64,000 nucleotides of DNA from Kuschelorhynchus macadamiae (lineage: Eukaryota > Arthropoda > Insecta > Coleoptera > Curculionidae): positions 1,138,501 through 1,202,500 of the forward strand of contig JAUTXW010000059.1 in assembly GCA_030620095.1 (NCBI GenBank). Reading direction: 5' to 3'. The notes under the pieces were generated by a model. That model was not told the DNA's origin, made no database searches, and was given only the letters and a program-made list of their open reading frames with translations. Shown piece by piece: positions 35,653-47,750 of the stretch (position 1 is the stretch's first letter; each line of letters opens with the position of its first letter). A program made the position numbers and the translations under genes.

Positions 35653-36242
35653 CGTCTCTACCCCCCAGTAGCCTCCAACACAATCTTAGTATTTCTCCTT
35701 CACAACCAACTACATCTGTCCAAGAAATTTTCGGGAAACGACAACGAAGCCTTGGTTGTGAACAGCCCGCCAAGCGCTTCGTAAAAAGTTCAATCAGTAT
35801 AAACAGTAGCTGTTCAAATAATAAGAATCCACTAGAACATATTAGAATCAAACCAACTCGTAATAATTCAAATAATATGTCTCCTAAGTCAGTATTATTC
35901 TCTAATAATTGTAAACAGTTAGATATAATTGAAATAACTTCATTGGGCACTAAAAAGTCAGAATTGCAAATTTTGTTAGATACAGGGGCTGATGTTTGTT
36001 TATTAAAGGAGTCGATTTTACAAGACTATTCAAAGCTAGATCAAAACTGTATTATTGAACTAAAAGGTATAAGTAAAGAACCGGTTTTTACGAAAGGTCT
36101 ATATAATGTAACAATCCAATTAAAAGATAATAAAATATTAATTCTTCCTTTTCATATCGTACCAGATAGCATTCCTATAAAAAATGACGGAATTTTAGGC
36201 CGCGATTTTTTGCAAAAATATAAAACTAAAATTAATTATTAA
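35448..36242 (+). pseudogene. pol: Pol N-terminal region: retropepsin-like protease
   Basis: The frame is open from just after the TGA at 35445 to TAA at 36240-36242; the first ATG is 35562. An Asn/Gln-rich linker precedes a retropepsin domain with the active-site motif LLDTGADVCLL (aspartate coded near 35982) and the C-terminal signature DGILGRDFL near 36186. This aspartic protease would process the Gag-Pol polyprotein. The TAA at 36240 separates it from RT; the same frame continues protein-like to about 36360, where a frameshift is needed to reach the RT ORF. Confidence 0.85.
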
Positions 36243-36333
36243 GAAGAAACTGTTTATTTTGAGGACAATTGCTTTAAGATTTTGCCTTCAGAGACTTTAA
36301 CGACTATACCCCCAAGATGTGAAATGATAACTT

Positions 36334-38685
36334 ATGCTTTGGCCAACGTTTCATGTGAATGTAAAATCGAAACAACTTGCTGAAAATCTCTATATAGGTT
36401 CTTCTTTGACCAAAGTACATAATCATAAATGTTTAATTAGTATTTTAAATATATCTAATGAACCCTTAACAATTGCGTTACCCAGAGTTAACGTACAACC
36501 TATCACTAAAGGTGAATTTGACATTATAGAGCTTAGTCATAATAATAATAATATTGAAAATAACACGAATATAAATTACTTTGAACGTTTAGAAAAATTG
36601 AAGCATTCTCTCAACTTAAAAGGATTAAATGTCGAGGAAACTAACTCACTTCTAGAAATTTGTGAAAATTTTATCGATATTTTTTATTTAGAAGGTGATA
36701 GACTCTCTTGTACAAACACAATAAAACATAAAATTTCTACAGACCCTACTAAGGGACCTATTAATATTAAACCCTATAGATTACCTTTTCAACATCGGGA
36801 GGTTATAAAAGAACAAACCGATGCAATGTTAAAGGATGGAATAATTTCTCCGTCTTACAGACCTTGGAATAGTCCCTTATTAGTAGTTCCTAAAAAAACT
36901 GATTCATCAGGTTTACCTAAATTTCGCGTGGTCGTAGATTTTAGAAAAATTAATGAAATAACTGCAGGGGATGCATTTCCATTACCTAATATTACAGATA
37001 TTTTAGACCAATTAGGAAAATCGCATTATTTTACAACTTTAGATTTAGCCAATGGATTTCATCAGGTTCAAATGGACGAAAATGATAAAAATAATACAGC
37101 TTTTAGTACTTCTACGGGGCATTTTGTTTACAATAGGATGCCTTTTGGCCTAAAAGGAGCTCCGGCAACCTTTCAGAGGTTAATGAATGCGATCTTAAGC
37201 GGTCTTAGTGACATAAAATGTTTTATTTATTTAGATGATGTCGTAATTTATGCTAATAATTTAAAAGAACATAATGAAAGGTTAATTGAGGTATTTGAAC
37301 GGTTTCGGGAGCATAATTTAAAGCTTCAACCATTAAAATGTGAATTTTTAAGAAAAGAATGTTTGTATCTAGGTCACATTATAACAGATTATGGCATCAA
37401 ACCTGATCCTTCAAAAGTAGAATGTGTTTTACAGTTTCCTCAACCAGTAAATCAAAAAGAGGTAAAATCATTTTTAGGGCTTGTCGGATATTATCGAAAA
37501 TTTATAAAGGATTTTGCGAAAATTTCAAAACCTCTTACCAAATTGCTCAAGAAAGATACGGAATTTAAATGGAACCATGCTTGTGATATTTCATTTCAAA
37601 CGCTTAAAAATAACATTACTTCTCCTCCTGTACTACAGTACCCAGATTTTTCAAAAGAATTCATTATAACTACCGACGCAAGTAATTATGCGATTGGTGC
37701 AATTTTATCACAAGGAAAAGTTAATAATGATCGACCTGTAGCTTATGCTAGTAGAACTCTTAATAAAGCCGAACAAAACTACTCAACGACAGAGAAAGAA
37801 TTAGCGGCAATTGTTTGGGCAGTTAGACATTTTCGACCATATGTTTTTGGAACAAATTTTAAGATAGTTACGGATCATAAACCTTTACTTTATGTATTTA
37901 ACATAAAAGACCCTGGGTCGCGTCTTACAAGATTTAGGTTAAAATTGGAAGAATACAATTTCGAAATTATTTATAAGGCCGGAAAGTTAAATACAAATGC
38001 TGATGCCTTAAGTAGAATGATTAAAACGGTAAACGCTGACATGATAACAGATTATCAAAAATTTTTAAATTATCTGCAAACACATATTGTTATTAACACA
38101 AAATTAAAAGAAAACAACGCTAATTTATTTCAGATAAATAATTCAGATCCTATAATATTATTTTTTCCCAAATTTTTTAACAAAGAGCAATTTAATATTT
38201 TGGAACAAAATAATCAGATTAAACAATTTCTTGCATCATACAACGTTCAAAACGATTTAAAAATACCTTCCGTCTCTCAGTACCAAAACAACGACTGTAA
38301 TATATTTTTACTCAATGATAATGAAAATATGTTAAATGACACAAATTATGAAAATATATGGTCTTGTCTACTAAAGTTAAAAAATCTTGTAAGTAACAAA
38401 AAACTTAAATTGTCATTTATTAAATATCATTACAACCCGTTCGTAAAATGGGAAATTATTTATTTCATGATAAGATATATTTTTAAAAACTCTAATGTAG
38501 ATATAACAGTTTACAATAATAATTTAATAAAACCCTCTGAATCTGAAAAGGAAACCTTATTAGAAGAATTCCACAACTCTTCTTTAGGCGGTCATCAAGG
38601 AATTGCCCGTACACAAAAAATTATCCCAATTTTATACCTGGAGAGGCATGAAAAAAGACGTAAAAAGATTTATAAAAAAATGTGA
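36334..38685 (+). pseudogene. pol: Pol: reverse transcriptase and RNase H
   Basis: A 783-codon open stretch. RT blocks are RVVVDFRKINEIT, LDLANGFHQVQM, MPFGLKGAPATFQRLM and the catalytic YLDD (residues 299-302). The connection LGHIITDYGIKPDP and FLGLVGYYRKFI are typical of Ty3/gypsy. RNase H follows with TTDASNYAIGAILSQ, STTEKELAAIVWAVRHF and IVTDHKPLL, ending at NADALSRM. After ~200 poorly conserved residues the integrase zinc-binding histidines appear (FHNSSLGGHQG). The frame is lost near 38625-38640, next to an A-run. The nominal ATG at 36334 is internal; in the family this is one polyprotein with protease and integrase. Confidence 0.95.
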
Positions 38686-39586
38686 ATCTTGTCAAAAAAA
38701 CAAATTATCGCGAAAAACAAAAATGCCAATGGTCATAACTTCAACCGCGACTAAACCTTTTGAAAGATGTTTTCTCGATATAGTTGGTCCCTTACCTGAA
38801 ACGGAAGCAGGTAACAAATATATTCTTACTTTCCAAGATGACCTGACAAAGTATAATATTAATGTCCCTATAAAAAATCAAGAAGCCTCAACAGTAGCTT
38901 ATTACTTCGTAACGAAAATAATTTGTCTATATGGACTACCTGAAACTCTAATTACCGATCAAGGTTCAAATTTTTTAAGTGAAATCTTTAAAAATACTTG
39001 CAAACTTTTAAAAATAAAAAAGGTTCAAACTACTAGTTATCATCCAGAATCCAACGGAGCTTTAGAACGTTCTCATAGAGCCTTAGAGGAGTATTTAAGA
39101 CATTTTATCAAAGATAATCAGGAAGACTGGGATAGCTGGATTCCATTTGCAACATTTACTTATAATACAACTCCGCATACTGCAACCCACTTTTCACCTT
39201 TTGAACTTTTATTTGGCCATACCCCTAATTTACCTACTTCAATTATTCAACCTATGAAAACTCAATACACATATGATGATTTTGTTGCCAATCTTAAACA
39301 AAAATTACAATATTCTAGCCAATTGGCTCAAGAAAATCTATTGAAAAGTAAAAGCGTTTCAAAACAAAATTACGATAAAAATTGCAAAATTAGAGATTTT
39401 AAAATAGGTGATAAGGTGCTACTTTATGACGAATCAGTGCGAAGAGGCAGAAGCAAAAAACTCACATCCTTATGGATTGGACCTTATATAATAATAGATA
39501 AAACTTCTGACGTTAATTTTATAATACAGAAAGGCAAAAACAAACAATGCGTCCATGCCAATAGATTAAAACAGTTTTATGATTAA
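38603..39586 (+). pseudogene. pol: Pol: integrase
   Basis: This frame carries the cysteine pair of the HHCC zinc finger (CESC, residues 27-30), whose histidines lie in the preceding frame. It also carries a complete catalytic core: D59 in FLDIVGPL, D119 in ITDQGSNF and E155 in NGALERSH, giving D,D35E spacing. A C-terminal domain with KIGDKVLLYDE-like sequence ends at TAA 39584-39586. Integrase inserts the cDNA and creates the short target duplication seen around the element. It overlaps the RT ORF in another frame because of a frameshift near 38630. Confidence 0.95.
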
Positions 39587-39695
39587 CACAAAGCAAAAAA
39601 AAAAAAAAACATGTATAAATGAATTATAGAAAATAATTTAAAATATAAATGTATGTAGATAGTATTTTTAAATTTTATGTTTTCTCCTATTTCAG
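39587..39695 (+). promoter_or_regulatory. Pol-env spacer with predicted splice acceptor
   Basis: After the integrase stop there is an A-run, then a pyrimidine-rich stretch TTTTCTCCTATTTCAG ending at 39695. It is a good 3' splice site immediately before the env hydrophobic start. Confidence 0.6.
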
Positions 39696-41650
39696 AATAA
39701 TACTACTCAGTATCACTATATCTCTGAATACCTTTCGTTCTGATAATAGCGACGATTATAATGTCACATATTACGACCACAACCCAGGAATACACTTTGA
39801 AAAACTTGGAGAACTGCGACTCTATAATAACAAATGGAAGCTAATTACATATGTAGATTTTAACAACATTATAAATAAACTTCTTTCTCTAAAAAACTAC
39901 AATAAAATAACCTCTGAATTATGTAATCATAAAAATTTTCAGTACCACTTATCCATTTGTGACACGTTTTTAAAGTCAACTAAATATAATTTTGATAAAA
40001 TTAGCTCAGATTTAGAAACTTTACATCAATTGATAGGTTATAGTACTTTAAGTAGAAATAAATGAGGATGGTTCAATATTATCGGAAAGGCTACAAAAAT
40101 TCTATTCGGTACTTTAGACGAAGAAGACGCGAAATATTATGATAGCAAAATTTCAGATTTATCGCAAAATGAGGGTTCAGCATTAGCTCTTTTGAAAGAG
40201 CAAACTAAAGTTGTCAAGTCTACACTAACAAATTTCAACAATTACTTAGATTTTAATGAAAACATTTTAAAAAATAATGTTAAAATTCTTTCCAAACAAT
40301 TAGAAAAAGAACAAAAAGATATTAAATTTTTAGACTTAAAAGGCAATCTAGAAGAACACATTACGCTGACAAATATGATGTTACATCAACTATAACTCGA
40401 AGTAATGACTTTGATTAATGCAATTCTTATTGCCAAAAAGGGTTTATTACACCCAGCAATTTTAACACCAGTTCGCCTAATTGATGAACTAAAACAAGTT
40501 ACGGATTCTCTTCCCCATGGTTTAGATTTTGCTGTGCCTCTTGATATAATGCATTCTAATCTTATATTAAAAACGATTGAACTTTTACTTTGAAAATAAT
40601 TATTTAATTTATATAATTAATATTCCTTTAGTTGAAGCACAATTATTCTACCTATATAAGGTATCGCCTTTTCCTAAGCTATTAGCCACTAATCAATTTG
40701 TCTCGATTCAACCATCTTCTAAATACATTGCAATAGACGAAACAAAACAGCAGTTCATAACTTTATCTGATCTCGAATATAATAAATTTATAAAAATAAC
40801 GGATGATAAAATGATTTGTCAGCAACAAAAACCAGTTTCATTGGCTCATTTAGTGGAAAACTGTAAAATGAAGTTACTTCAAGTAACAAATAAAATTCCA
40901 GAAGTATGCGGAAAACATATATTAAATTCTAATAGAGGTATCTTTATTCAGTTAATTACAACTAATACTTGGCTGTTTGCAGTGCCTTGCCCTGAATCAT
41001 TAACCATTTCATGTATTAATCAAAATAAACCAGTAGACGTTATTTTAAAAAATTGCGACAGTGTCACCATAGGAAAACAGTGTAAAGCGTATAGTGTTTC
41101 AACGATGCTCGTGCCTCACGGTAATGCCTTTCAGTCGAAAATATTTAGTGAGTTTGTTCCGCCATTAGAAATTAGTGAGGACTGTTGTGAAAAAATAAAA
41201 AATAATAACATTAACCTGACAGAAATTTTAATAAACGATAATTATAAGACTCTTTCAAAGCACATTCCTGAACTGAACATCGCTAGCCATAAACTAGACG
41301 ACATAGAAAAGCTAACAGAAAATCTTGAAAAAAATAATTTTTGGTCAACATAAAATATTTCTGTTTTAGCTTACATTGTATCTGTTGTTGTATTATTATT
41401 TATTGTTTACAAAATATATTCAAAATGTATAAGAAAAACTTCCTGTTGTGGAATAATACCAAATATTTGCGTAAGGGTAAATCAAACCATTGAACCATCC
41501 CCGAGAAGTAATAGATATATATCTCAGTATACTAGTGAAACTTCTAATAGAATTAATAATGATGATCACCCTGAGGACGATCAACCAGGTATATCATACA
41601 CGCCTCGCAGGGCTATTGGTCACACGTCCTCAAGACGATCAATTAGATAA
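39696..41650 (+). pseudogene. env: Env-like glycoprotein of the errantivirus-like element, multiply broken
   Basis: The region reads as an envelope of the baculovirus-F/errantivirus type. It begins with a hydrophobic signal-like segment, followed by the N-terminal block PGIHFEKLGELRLYNN and WKLITYVD. Then come a basic cluster and a fusion-peptide-like GWFNIIGKATKILFG. A long Cys-containing ectodomain follows at 40577-41350, a hydrophobic transmembrane segment at ~41360-41430, and a charged tail ending at TAA 41648-41650. Lesions are TGA at 40063-40065 (at the expected cleavage position), TAA at 40393-40395, a frame change within 40575-40593, and TAA at 41351-41353. Family members mediate membrane fusion; this copy cannot encode a full product. 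Confidence 0.85.
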
Positions 41651-41947
41651 GTAATAATATTATGTTTTATTATAAGTAATAAATTTCTTTAGTAGAATCT
41701 AAGTAGATTTAGAATGCCTAATTATTATAAAAAAAAAACAGTTTTCAATATTATATAGGTTAGTATAATATAGAATAAAAACATAGTTCATAGCAAATTT
41801 TGTAAAATCATTTCGAACATAATACTTTTGTTAAATATTAATATCAATTACAAGGATGTATATTTTGTATCATAATTTATATTTTAACTCAGGAACGAAA
41901 TTTTCTAACAATTTCATTATTATAAAATCTCTCATTTAGGGGGGAGG
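41651..41947 (+). promoter_or_regulatory. 3' untranslated region and polypurine tract
   Basis: About 285 bp of AT-rich sequence precede AGGGGGGAGG (41938-41947), the polypurine tract that primes plus-strand DNA, directly abutting the 3' LTR. Confidence 0.8.
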
Positions 41948-42658
41948 TGTTGTGACCCCATTATTTAATAGTCATTTTGGTGAATAGTCTTAAGTATTAT
42001 ATATTCATTAGTCTAGAGATAGTTTGACACGTAAATGCAATATTTAGACATACATTATATTTCGGCGGAACCTTCCGACAAAAGCTGCTTTAATGGTTGT
42101 TTATTGCAAGGGAAATTCTAAGTAAACAATATGTATTTTAAATTCTACTTCAAATTCTATTTTATGCACGTTCTTCCGCCCCACATATTATTATACCCGA
42201 AAAAACCTATCATAAACTCATTTGTCTCACTATGTCGATAAAGCTTGGGAAGGTTCAGCTATAAAAACATTAAAAGAAACCATTGTAGTACAGTAAACAG
42301 TGGCGTAGCAAATACTCCCCAAATTACTTTTATAGACACCTTTTTTAATCAATTTTACAGATACGCCACTGCATCTCAAATTAGGGAATTCATATAAAAA
42401 TAAGTTCTAGGTAGTCAGTATAGAGCAGGTCAGTCATTATGTCAGTACTATATTGTCAGTAGAATTAAGTCAGTAGACACAGTAAGAGTAAAGATTTGTT
42501 AGAAGTAAGAAGTGTCTTTCTTGTACAGAAGATAATAGAGAGATTTGAAACAAGTTGAAGTGTTTACATTTACTACCAGTGCTAATACAAAATACTAAAA
42601 TTATTAAATCATAACAGTGGTGGCATTCGGCGAGTAATAAAAATATTAAAACATAACA
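41948..42658 (+). repeat. 3' LTR of the errantivirus-like element (711 bp)
   Basis: Begins TGTTGTGACC and ends ATAACA. It contains the same hairpin-ended 74-bp insert (42298-42371, CAGTGGCGTA / TACGCCACTG) and an internal primer-site-like string CAGTGGTGGCATTCGGCGAG at 42615-42634. Confidence 0.95.
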
Positions 42659-42858
42659 AAATGACACCATTGTTATGAAAAACCTTTCTTGCCTGCGGAT
42701 CCCATACTAACAATACTATCTGCAACATGTATAACAACGAAATTATGTAAACTTCTTTACTTTCGAAATGGAAAGGGATTTAATAGATTAGTCTGCATTT
42801 GGCCTTGGTCAGAGAACTTATTTACCACACGATTAAAATTTTAGTTATGTGTGAGAAC

Positions 42859-43140
42859 TGATAAGAATATTAAATACGTCGAGGCAAAAATGTAGCTCGA
42901 TACCTAACCTATATCAATCTGAATTACGGGTATTAGTTTATTCAACATATCTCATAGTTTATCCTGAAAAGATAAACATATGGCCCAGTATCAGAGACCG
43001 ATAATATATTTATATAGGCATTTTATGTAGCTAGTCGCTCACGTGCTCTTAAAATGAATACAGTCATTTAAAGCCATCTACGAGGCGTATTTATTTTTGC
43101 TATTCCATCCTAAAATATTAATACGTTATGAGCCTAGATT
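42859..43140 (+). repeat. Left LTR of the copia element (approximate end)
   Basis: TGATAAGAATATTAAATACG onward aligns to the right LTR from 50314. The best shared stretch is ATAAACATATGGCCCA / GTAAACATATGACTCA followed by GAGACCGAT(A/G)ATATAT. The 3' limit cannot be set because the right copy is cut. Confidence 0.6.
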
Positions 43141-43249
43141 ACGTACTAAGATTGTTGGGGCGTAGTAAAAATTGTAGATTTTATTTAAAAACAATAAATA
43201 AGTGTAATTGATATTAGTGTTTTTTTTAAGGACGTAACAAAAAAAACAT

Positions 43250-44440
43250 TTTACAGTTTAATGGCAGTTTATGGTGAACGTAGTGATTTAATTGGACAAT
43301 AAAGGAGTAAAATCATTATCGGCAGAATTGGAAGTGCTTCAAATTTTAGAAGAAAAAGAAAACTCAGAAATACCCGATGACAACTGTTGTAAGAAAAATT
43401 GCCAAAAGTACAGTAATTGAATATTTGGGAGATTTGTTTTTGAGCTTCGCAAAAAATCAGACTCAGCAAAACATATCTTCTAAAACGTGGATGCTATTTA
43501 CGAGCGGAGAAGTTTAGCGACTCAACTAGTTTTGCGTTAAAAAGACTAGTGAGCCTAAAACTAGCAGGTGAAATCACATTTCTTAAACATTTTACTCGCT
43601 TTGAAGATACAATAAATGATTTAATTGCGGCTGATGCTAAACTGGATGAAATGGATAGTTGCTACTAACAATACCCTCATCCTATGAAGATGTTATAACT
43701 GCATTGAAAACGTTAAGCGAAGATATTTAAATTTAACTCTTGTTAAAACACGATCTTTTGAATCATGAATTAAAGTTATTGCAAAAAGCGTCATCGGCAA
43801 GTTAAAAGGTTTAAATACAACGTCCACTTACCTTACTTACTTAGAAGGCTATTTAAAGCCAAAATTCAATCACAAGCCCTTTAAACAGACTAATCAGAAT
43901 TGTGGTCGGAACAATCTTGTAAAAAGAAATTGTTTTTATTATAAAAAGACATTTCAACAAAATACTAACAATTCGTCCAAACGGTCATTAAAACCAAAAG
44001 AGGTACAAAATTTTGCCTTTATGTTTGATAAGAGATAACAAGTCTTCAGGAAGTAAGGTTTATTCTTGACTCCGGTGCGACAGACCACTTCATAAATTGC
44101 GATAAATACTTTTCTAAATTGAAAGAACTTGTTTCGCTTCTTCAAGTGACCGGAGCGTAAGTTGACACCAGAGTAGTCGTCATAAAGAAAGGAAACGTAC
44201 CTGGCATCTCTAATCTGGGAGTGAAAGGAGAGTTAGAAGACGTGCTTTATATACTAAATATACAATCTTTTATCTATAGGTAACATGCAAGAAACGGGTT
44301 TTGCAGTTAATTTTTATCCTCATAATATTGAAATGAAAGAAAAACAAGCTTACTATTACAAATAAAGGTTTATTTGTAATTTGATTGCCTTAAAGGTATC
44401 ACTTTTAAAATGCCTAATTTTAAATTATGTAATATAAGTA
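43250..44440 (+). pseudogene. Copia gag and protease remnant
   Basis: Broken frames read LVSLKLAGEITFLKHFTRFE followed by DTINDLIAADAKLDEMD, which is the gag region of copia-type elements. Further on is FILDSGATDHFINCDKYFS (44055-44110), the copia aspartic protease active site, then ISNLGVKGELEDVLYI. Many stops and frameshifts interrupt it, and the CCHC knuckle is not clear. Its RT counterpart is found 4 kb downstream, beyond the inserted elements. Confidence 0.8.
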
Positions 44441-45009
44441 GAAATAAATATGAACAGCGTCATTATAAAAAGCCCATAATATTTGGTTCCACGGCCTATG
44501 AACATAATTAAATAATTAAAAGAAAATTTGACGAAAAATTTGGAAATTTTGAAATTGAAGAGTTTGTAAAATTTTGTATTAAAGTATCTAGACAACAAAA
44601 GTAATATACTTTTGCTAGCTAATTGTAATCAAGGTTTACTGAATAAAAATATAAGTTGGGGCACTTGAACACGTGACTTGGTTTACCTATTCCACGCGTC
44701 CCGCACCGGCTGATACATTCTTGGTATCGGTCGGGTCTCCGGCACATACACAGTTGGTCAGGCTTCGTGTTCGCGCCAGTTTGTTATTGTGCTATATAGT
44801 GATTCAAACATTTTTTATCTCTTTGACAAATATGAGCCAATATGCCTGTAGATGGTTGTAAAAACCATGTTTTATCAATTCCGTCGTTTCGTCTGTATGT
44901 CTATTAGTTCGCGACATAGCTTAAATACTGCTTACTCAATTGACTCCGAATATTGACCAAAAATTAAGGGTCATATGAGGATGAACTAGTAACATATTAA
45001 AAAAAATTG
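44441..45009. other. Copia relic tail, GC-richer segment and minisatellite module
   Basis: 44441-44640 may still be copia sequence (integrase side) but is too decayed to assign. 44680-44790 is conspicuously GC-richer than its surroundings, without a recognised identity. 44880-45005 carries a GTCTGTATGTCTATTAGTTC-type module of the 'ATGGCGG' repeat family. Confidence 0.4.
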
Positions 45010-45700
45010 TTCCCAACTTTATTGTTGCATCCTCAGAAAACATATAAATTCTATATCCTGCATGAAACCCATATTATCAGTTTTTACCTACTCCGTTGAA
45101 CTGCAGATATTTCCCAGATATTAAGTGTCTAAATGGTTTTTTCATTAACGATCATTTTGTTGTTGTTAGACTGGTGTATTATTTGGGGATGGGATCCAGT
45201 AAAAAACAACAGACTTTTTTAAACTGTCGACGTTTCGCTGTTTTATTGTTGCATCCTCAGGACACATATAAATTCTATAACCCACATTATCAGTCTTTAC
45301 CTATTACGCTGGTCCGCAGATATTTCCCAGATATTAAGTTTCTAAACGGTTTTCGTTAACGATCCTTTTGTTGATATGTTAGAGTGATGTATTATTTGGG
45401 GTTGGGATCCAGTAAAAAAACAATAGATTTTTTCAAACTGTCGAAGTTTCACTATTTTATTATTGCATTCTCAGGACACATATATAAATTCTATATCCTG
45501 CACAAAATCCATATTTTCAGTCTTCCTACTACGTTGGCCCACAGTTATTAAGTTTCTAAATGGTTTTCGTTAGCGATCCTCTTGTTTTTATGTTAGAGTG
45601 GTGTATTATTTGGGGTTAGGTTCCAGTAAAAAACAAGACTCTATTTTTAAATTGCCGACGTTTCTCAAATTTATTGTTGTATCCTCAGGATATATATATA
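45010..45700 (-). repeat. Tandem array of ~215-bp units with hammerhead-like motifs
   Basis: The anchor CCTCAG occurs at 45031, 45255, 45469 and 45683, a period of 224, 214 and 214 bp. Each unit repeats ATAAATTCTATATCCTGCA, CAGATATT(T)CCCAG, TTTTCGTTA(A/G)CGATC and a GTATTATTTGGGG block. On the minus strand each unit boundary is CTGAGGATGCAACAATAAA leading to CGAAACGTCG, which fits a minimal hammerhead. A partial copy of one unit lies beyond the DD41D transposon at 47826-48000. Confidence 0.85.
45225..45264 (-). ncRNA. Hammerhead ribozyme-like motif in the ~215-bp array
   Basis: Minus strand: stem I TGTC (45264-45261) pairs perfectly with GACA (45228-45225). The core CTGAGGA satisfies CUGANGA, where the seventh position is free. 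Stem II is weak (GC/GC with one extra base). GAAAC then GTC provide the minimal ACGU stem III and GUC cleavage site. The unit at ~45430-45475 keeps stem I but has changed core bases. The unit at ~45655-45690 keeps the core but has lost stem I pairing. Confidence 0.6.
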
Positions 45701-45702
45701 TA

Positions 45703-47750
45703 CAGTGTGTATCAGCCAAATGGAATAAATTCGATAATAAATAAATGGGGGAGTGTTCGGAAAAACGCTTGGACCCGTCGATTGGTATTTTTAGTTGCTC
45801 ATTTTCTCCAATAAAAACTTTTTATACAGGGTGTGTCTTGTAACAGTGGTCAATACCAACTTTCTTATTTCAAATGCAACACCCCGGATATTATTTAATT
45901 TTTGGATTCTTTAGGAGATTCTAAACATATTTTATGTTCAATGTCCTATACCTATCTTCAACTATTTCGGCAATATTAAGTGTTTTCAAATTTATTGCAA
46001 AAATTAAGATTAAAAAAATTAAATTATTTATTTCTTCATAATGTATAAACAAAAGTAAAAAGTTAATTTAGGAACTGTTGAATATGCTCGCCGCGAACGT
46101 CTTGGCAAATTCCTAATCTTAAATAGAAATTTCTTCTAACGTTATTTAGCATCTCAGGCGTGACCGATCTAATCGCAAGCGTTATTCGTCTTCTTAAGTC
46201 AGCTAAGTCGAGAGGTTTAGTTTTGTATACAACATTTTTAATATGTCCCCATAAGAAAAGGTCTAATGGCGTCAGATCAGGGGATCGCGCTGGCCATTCT
46301 ATCGATCCTCGTCTCCCTATCCACCGATTTGGAAATATTCCGTTGAGGTACTGCCGGACATTAATTTGGTAATGGGGCGGTGCTCCATCTTGCTGAAACC
46401 ATATCATATTTGCTGGAACTTGTGGGTTTGCTGGATCCGGATACAAATTTGTCAAAGTTGGCACGACATTATTTTGGAGCAGTGCTAAATAATTATCGCC
46501 ATTCAAATTGCCGTCAATGAAAAAGGGGCCTATGATATGATCCCTAACAATTCCTGCCCAACCATTAACCTTTTCAGGATATTGAGTATGTTCTTCGCTG
46601 ATCCAGTGAGGATTTTCCCTAGACCAATAGCGGCAATTTTGACGATTTACATGACCGTGAAGTGTAAAGGTGCACTCATCATGTTCTAATTGAATAACAT
46701 TGTTATCTAACATAGCCATCATTTGTTCACAAAAATAAGTTCTCCTATCATAATCGTCTTCCATGAGCTCCTGAGTTGGTATCACTTTATAGGGATGCAT
46801 TTTATTTTCTTTTAATGTTCGAATAATCGACGAATGGCTAATATCGAACATTGCGGCGGCTTGTCGACTAGAAATATGTGGGTTTTCCTCAAACTCAAGC
46901 ATAATATCCAATTTAGTATCATCATTTATTGAATTGGCAGCTGCTTTTTTTATCTGCCTCACATGTCCAAGCTCGCGAAACTGCTTTTCTATTTTACTAA
47001 TTGTCCCTTGGGATATATGCGGCAAATTTGGAAATTTTTCATGAAATAAGCGAGCAACTTCCACTTGTGTTCGTGTGTTATCTCCATAACCAATCATTTG
47101 TAGAATTGTTATTTTATGCATTTCTGTTAAATGAACCATTTTTCTGATATTAGGTATTATGCAGTTAACGAAATTCAAAAGACTATGACACTGACACTGA
47201 CAACTACTGTCTTGCAAAGAGAAAGGCCAGGCATTTTACACGAAAGTAAACAAAACTTAAAAGTAAACAAAACTGGCTCTTTTTGTTCCATATCAATAAA
47301 AAGGAACGCTAAAATGGTTTTTGCTTACATTCTTAATTTGAAGACCTAAATGGTAAATAAGTATTGAGTGTGTTGTAGCGAATTTTTGTAATCAAATAAA
47401 TAGTTCAGTAACCAGAGCCACTTTCATGAATAATAATAAATTCGAAATAAATAAAATAAAAATAAATTTAAAAAAAAATTAATATTGCCGAAATAGTTGA
47501 AGATAGGTATAGGACATTGAACATAAAATATGTTTAGAATCTCCTAAAGAATCCAAAAATTAAATAATATCCGGGGTGTTGCATTTGAAATAAGAAAGTT
47601 GGCATTGACCACTGTTACAGGACACACCCTGTATAAAAAGTTTTTATTGGAGAAAATGAGCAACTAAAAATACCAATCGACGGGTCCAAGCGTTTTTCCG
47701 AACACGCCCCCATTTATTTATTATCGAATTTATTCCATTTGGCTGATACA

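Larger units (their letters stand above)
33476..42658 (+). mobile_element. Full-length errantivirus-like (Ty3/gypsy with env) LTR retrotransposon
   Basis: The two LTRs begin TGTTGTGACC and end in CA. They flank gag, protease, RT/RNase H, integrase and an env-like region in the order of insect errantiviruses. The element is 9183 bp and is bordered by a 4-bp direct duplication AAAT (33472-33475 and 42659-42662). The LTRs differ by about a dozen substitutions and four small indels, so the insertion is fairly recent. Every coding region carries at least one stop or frameshift, so this copy is defective as assembled. Confidence 0.95.

Noticed and set aside
43269..43469. Minus-strand ORFs over copia gag (also 43954-44145)
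   Set aside because: They lie antisense to clear copia coding blocks, so they are shadows.
46160..46372. Plus-strand ORF over the DD41D transposase
   Set aside because: Antisense to an intact conserved transposase.
47131..47217. 26-residue N-terminal extension of the DD41D transposase
   Set aside because: It depends on a TTG start. The ATG at 47139 matches the usual start of the family (MVHLTEMHK).
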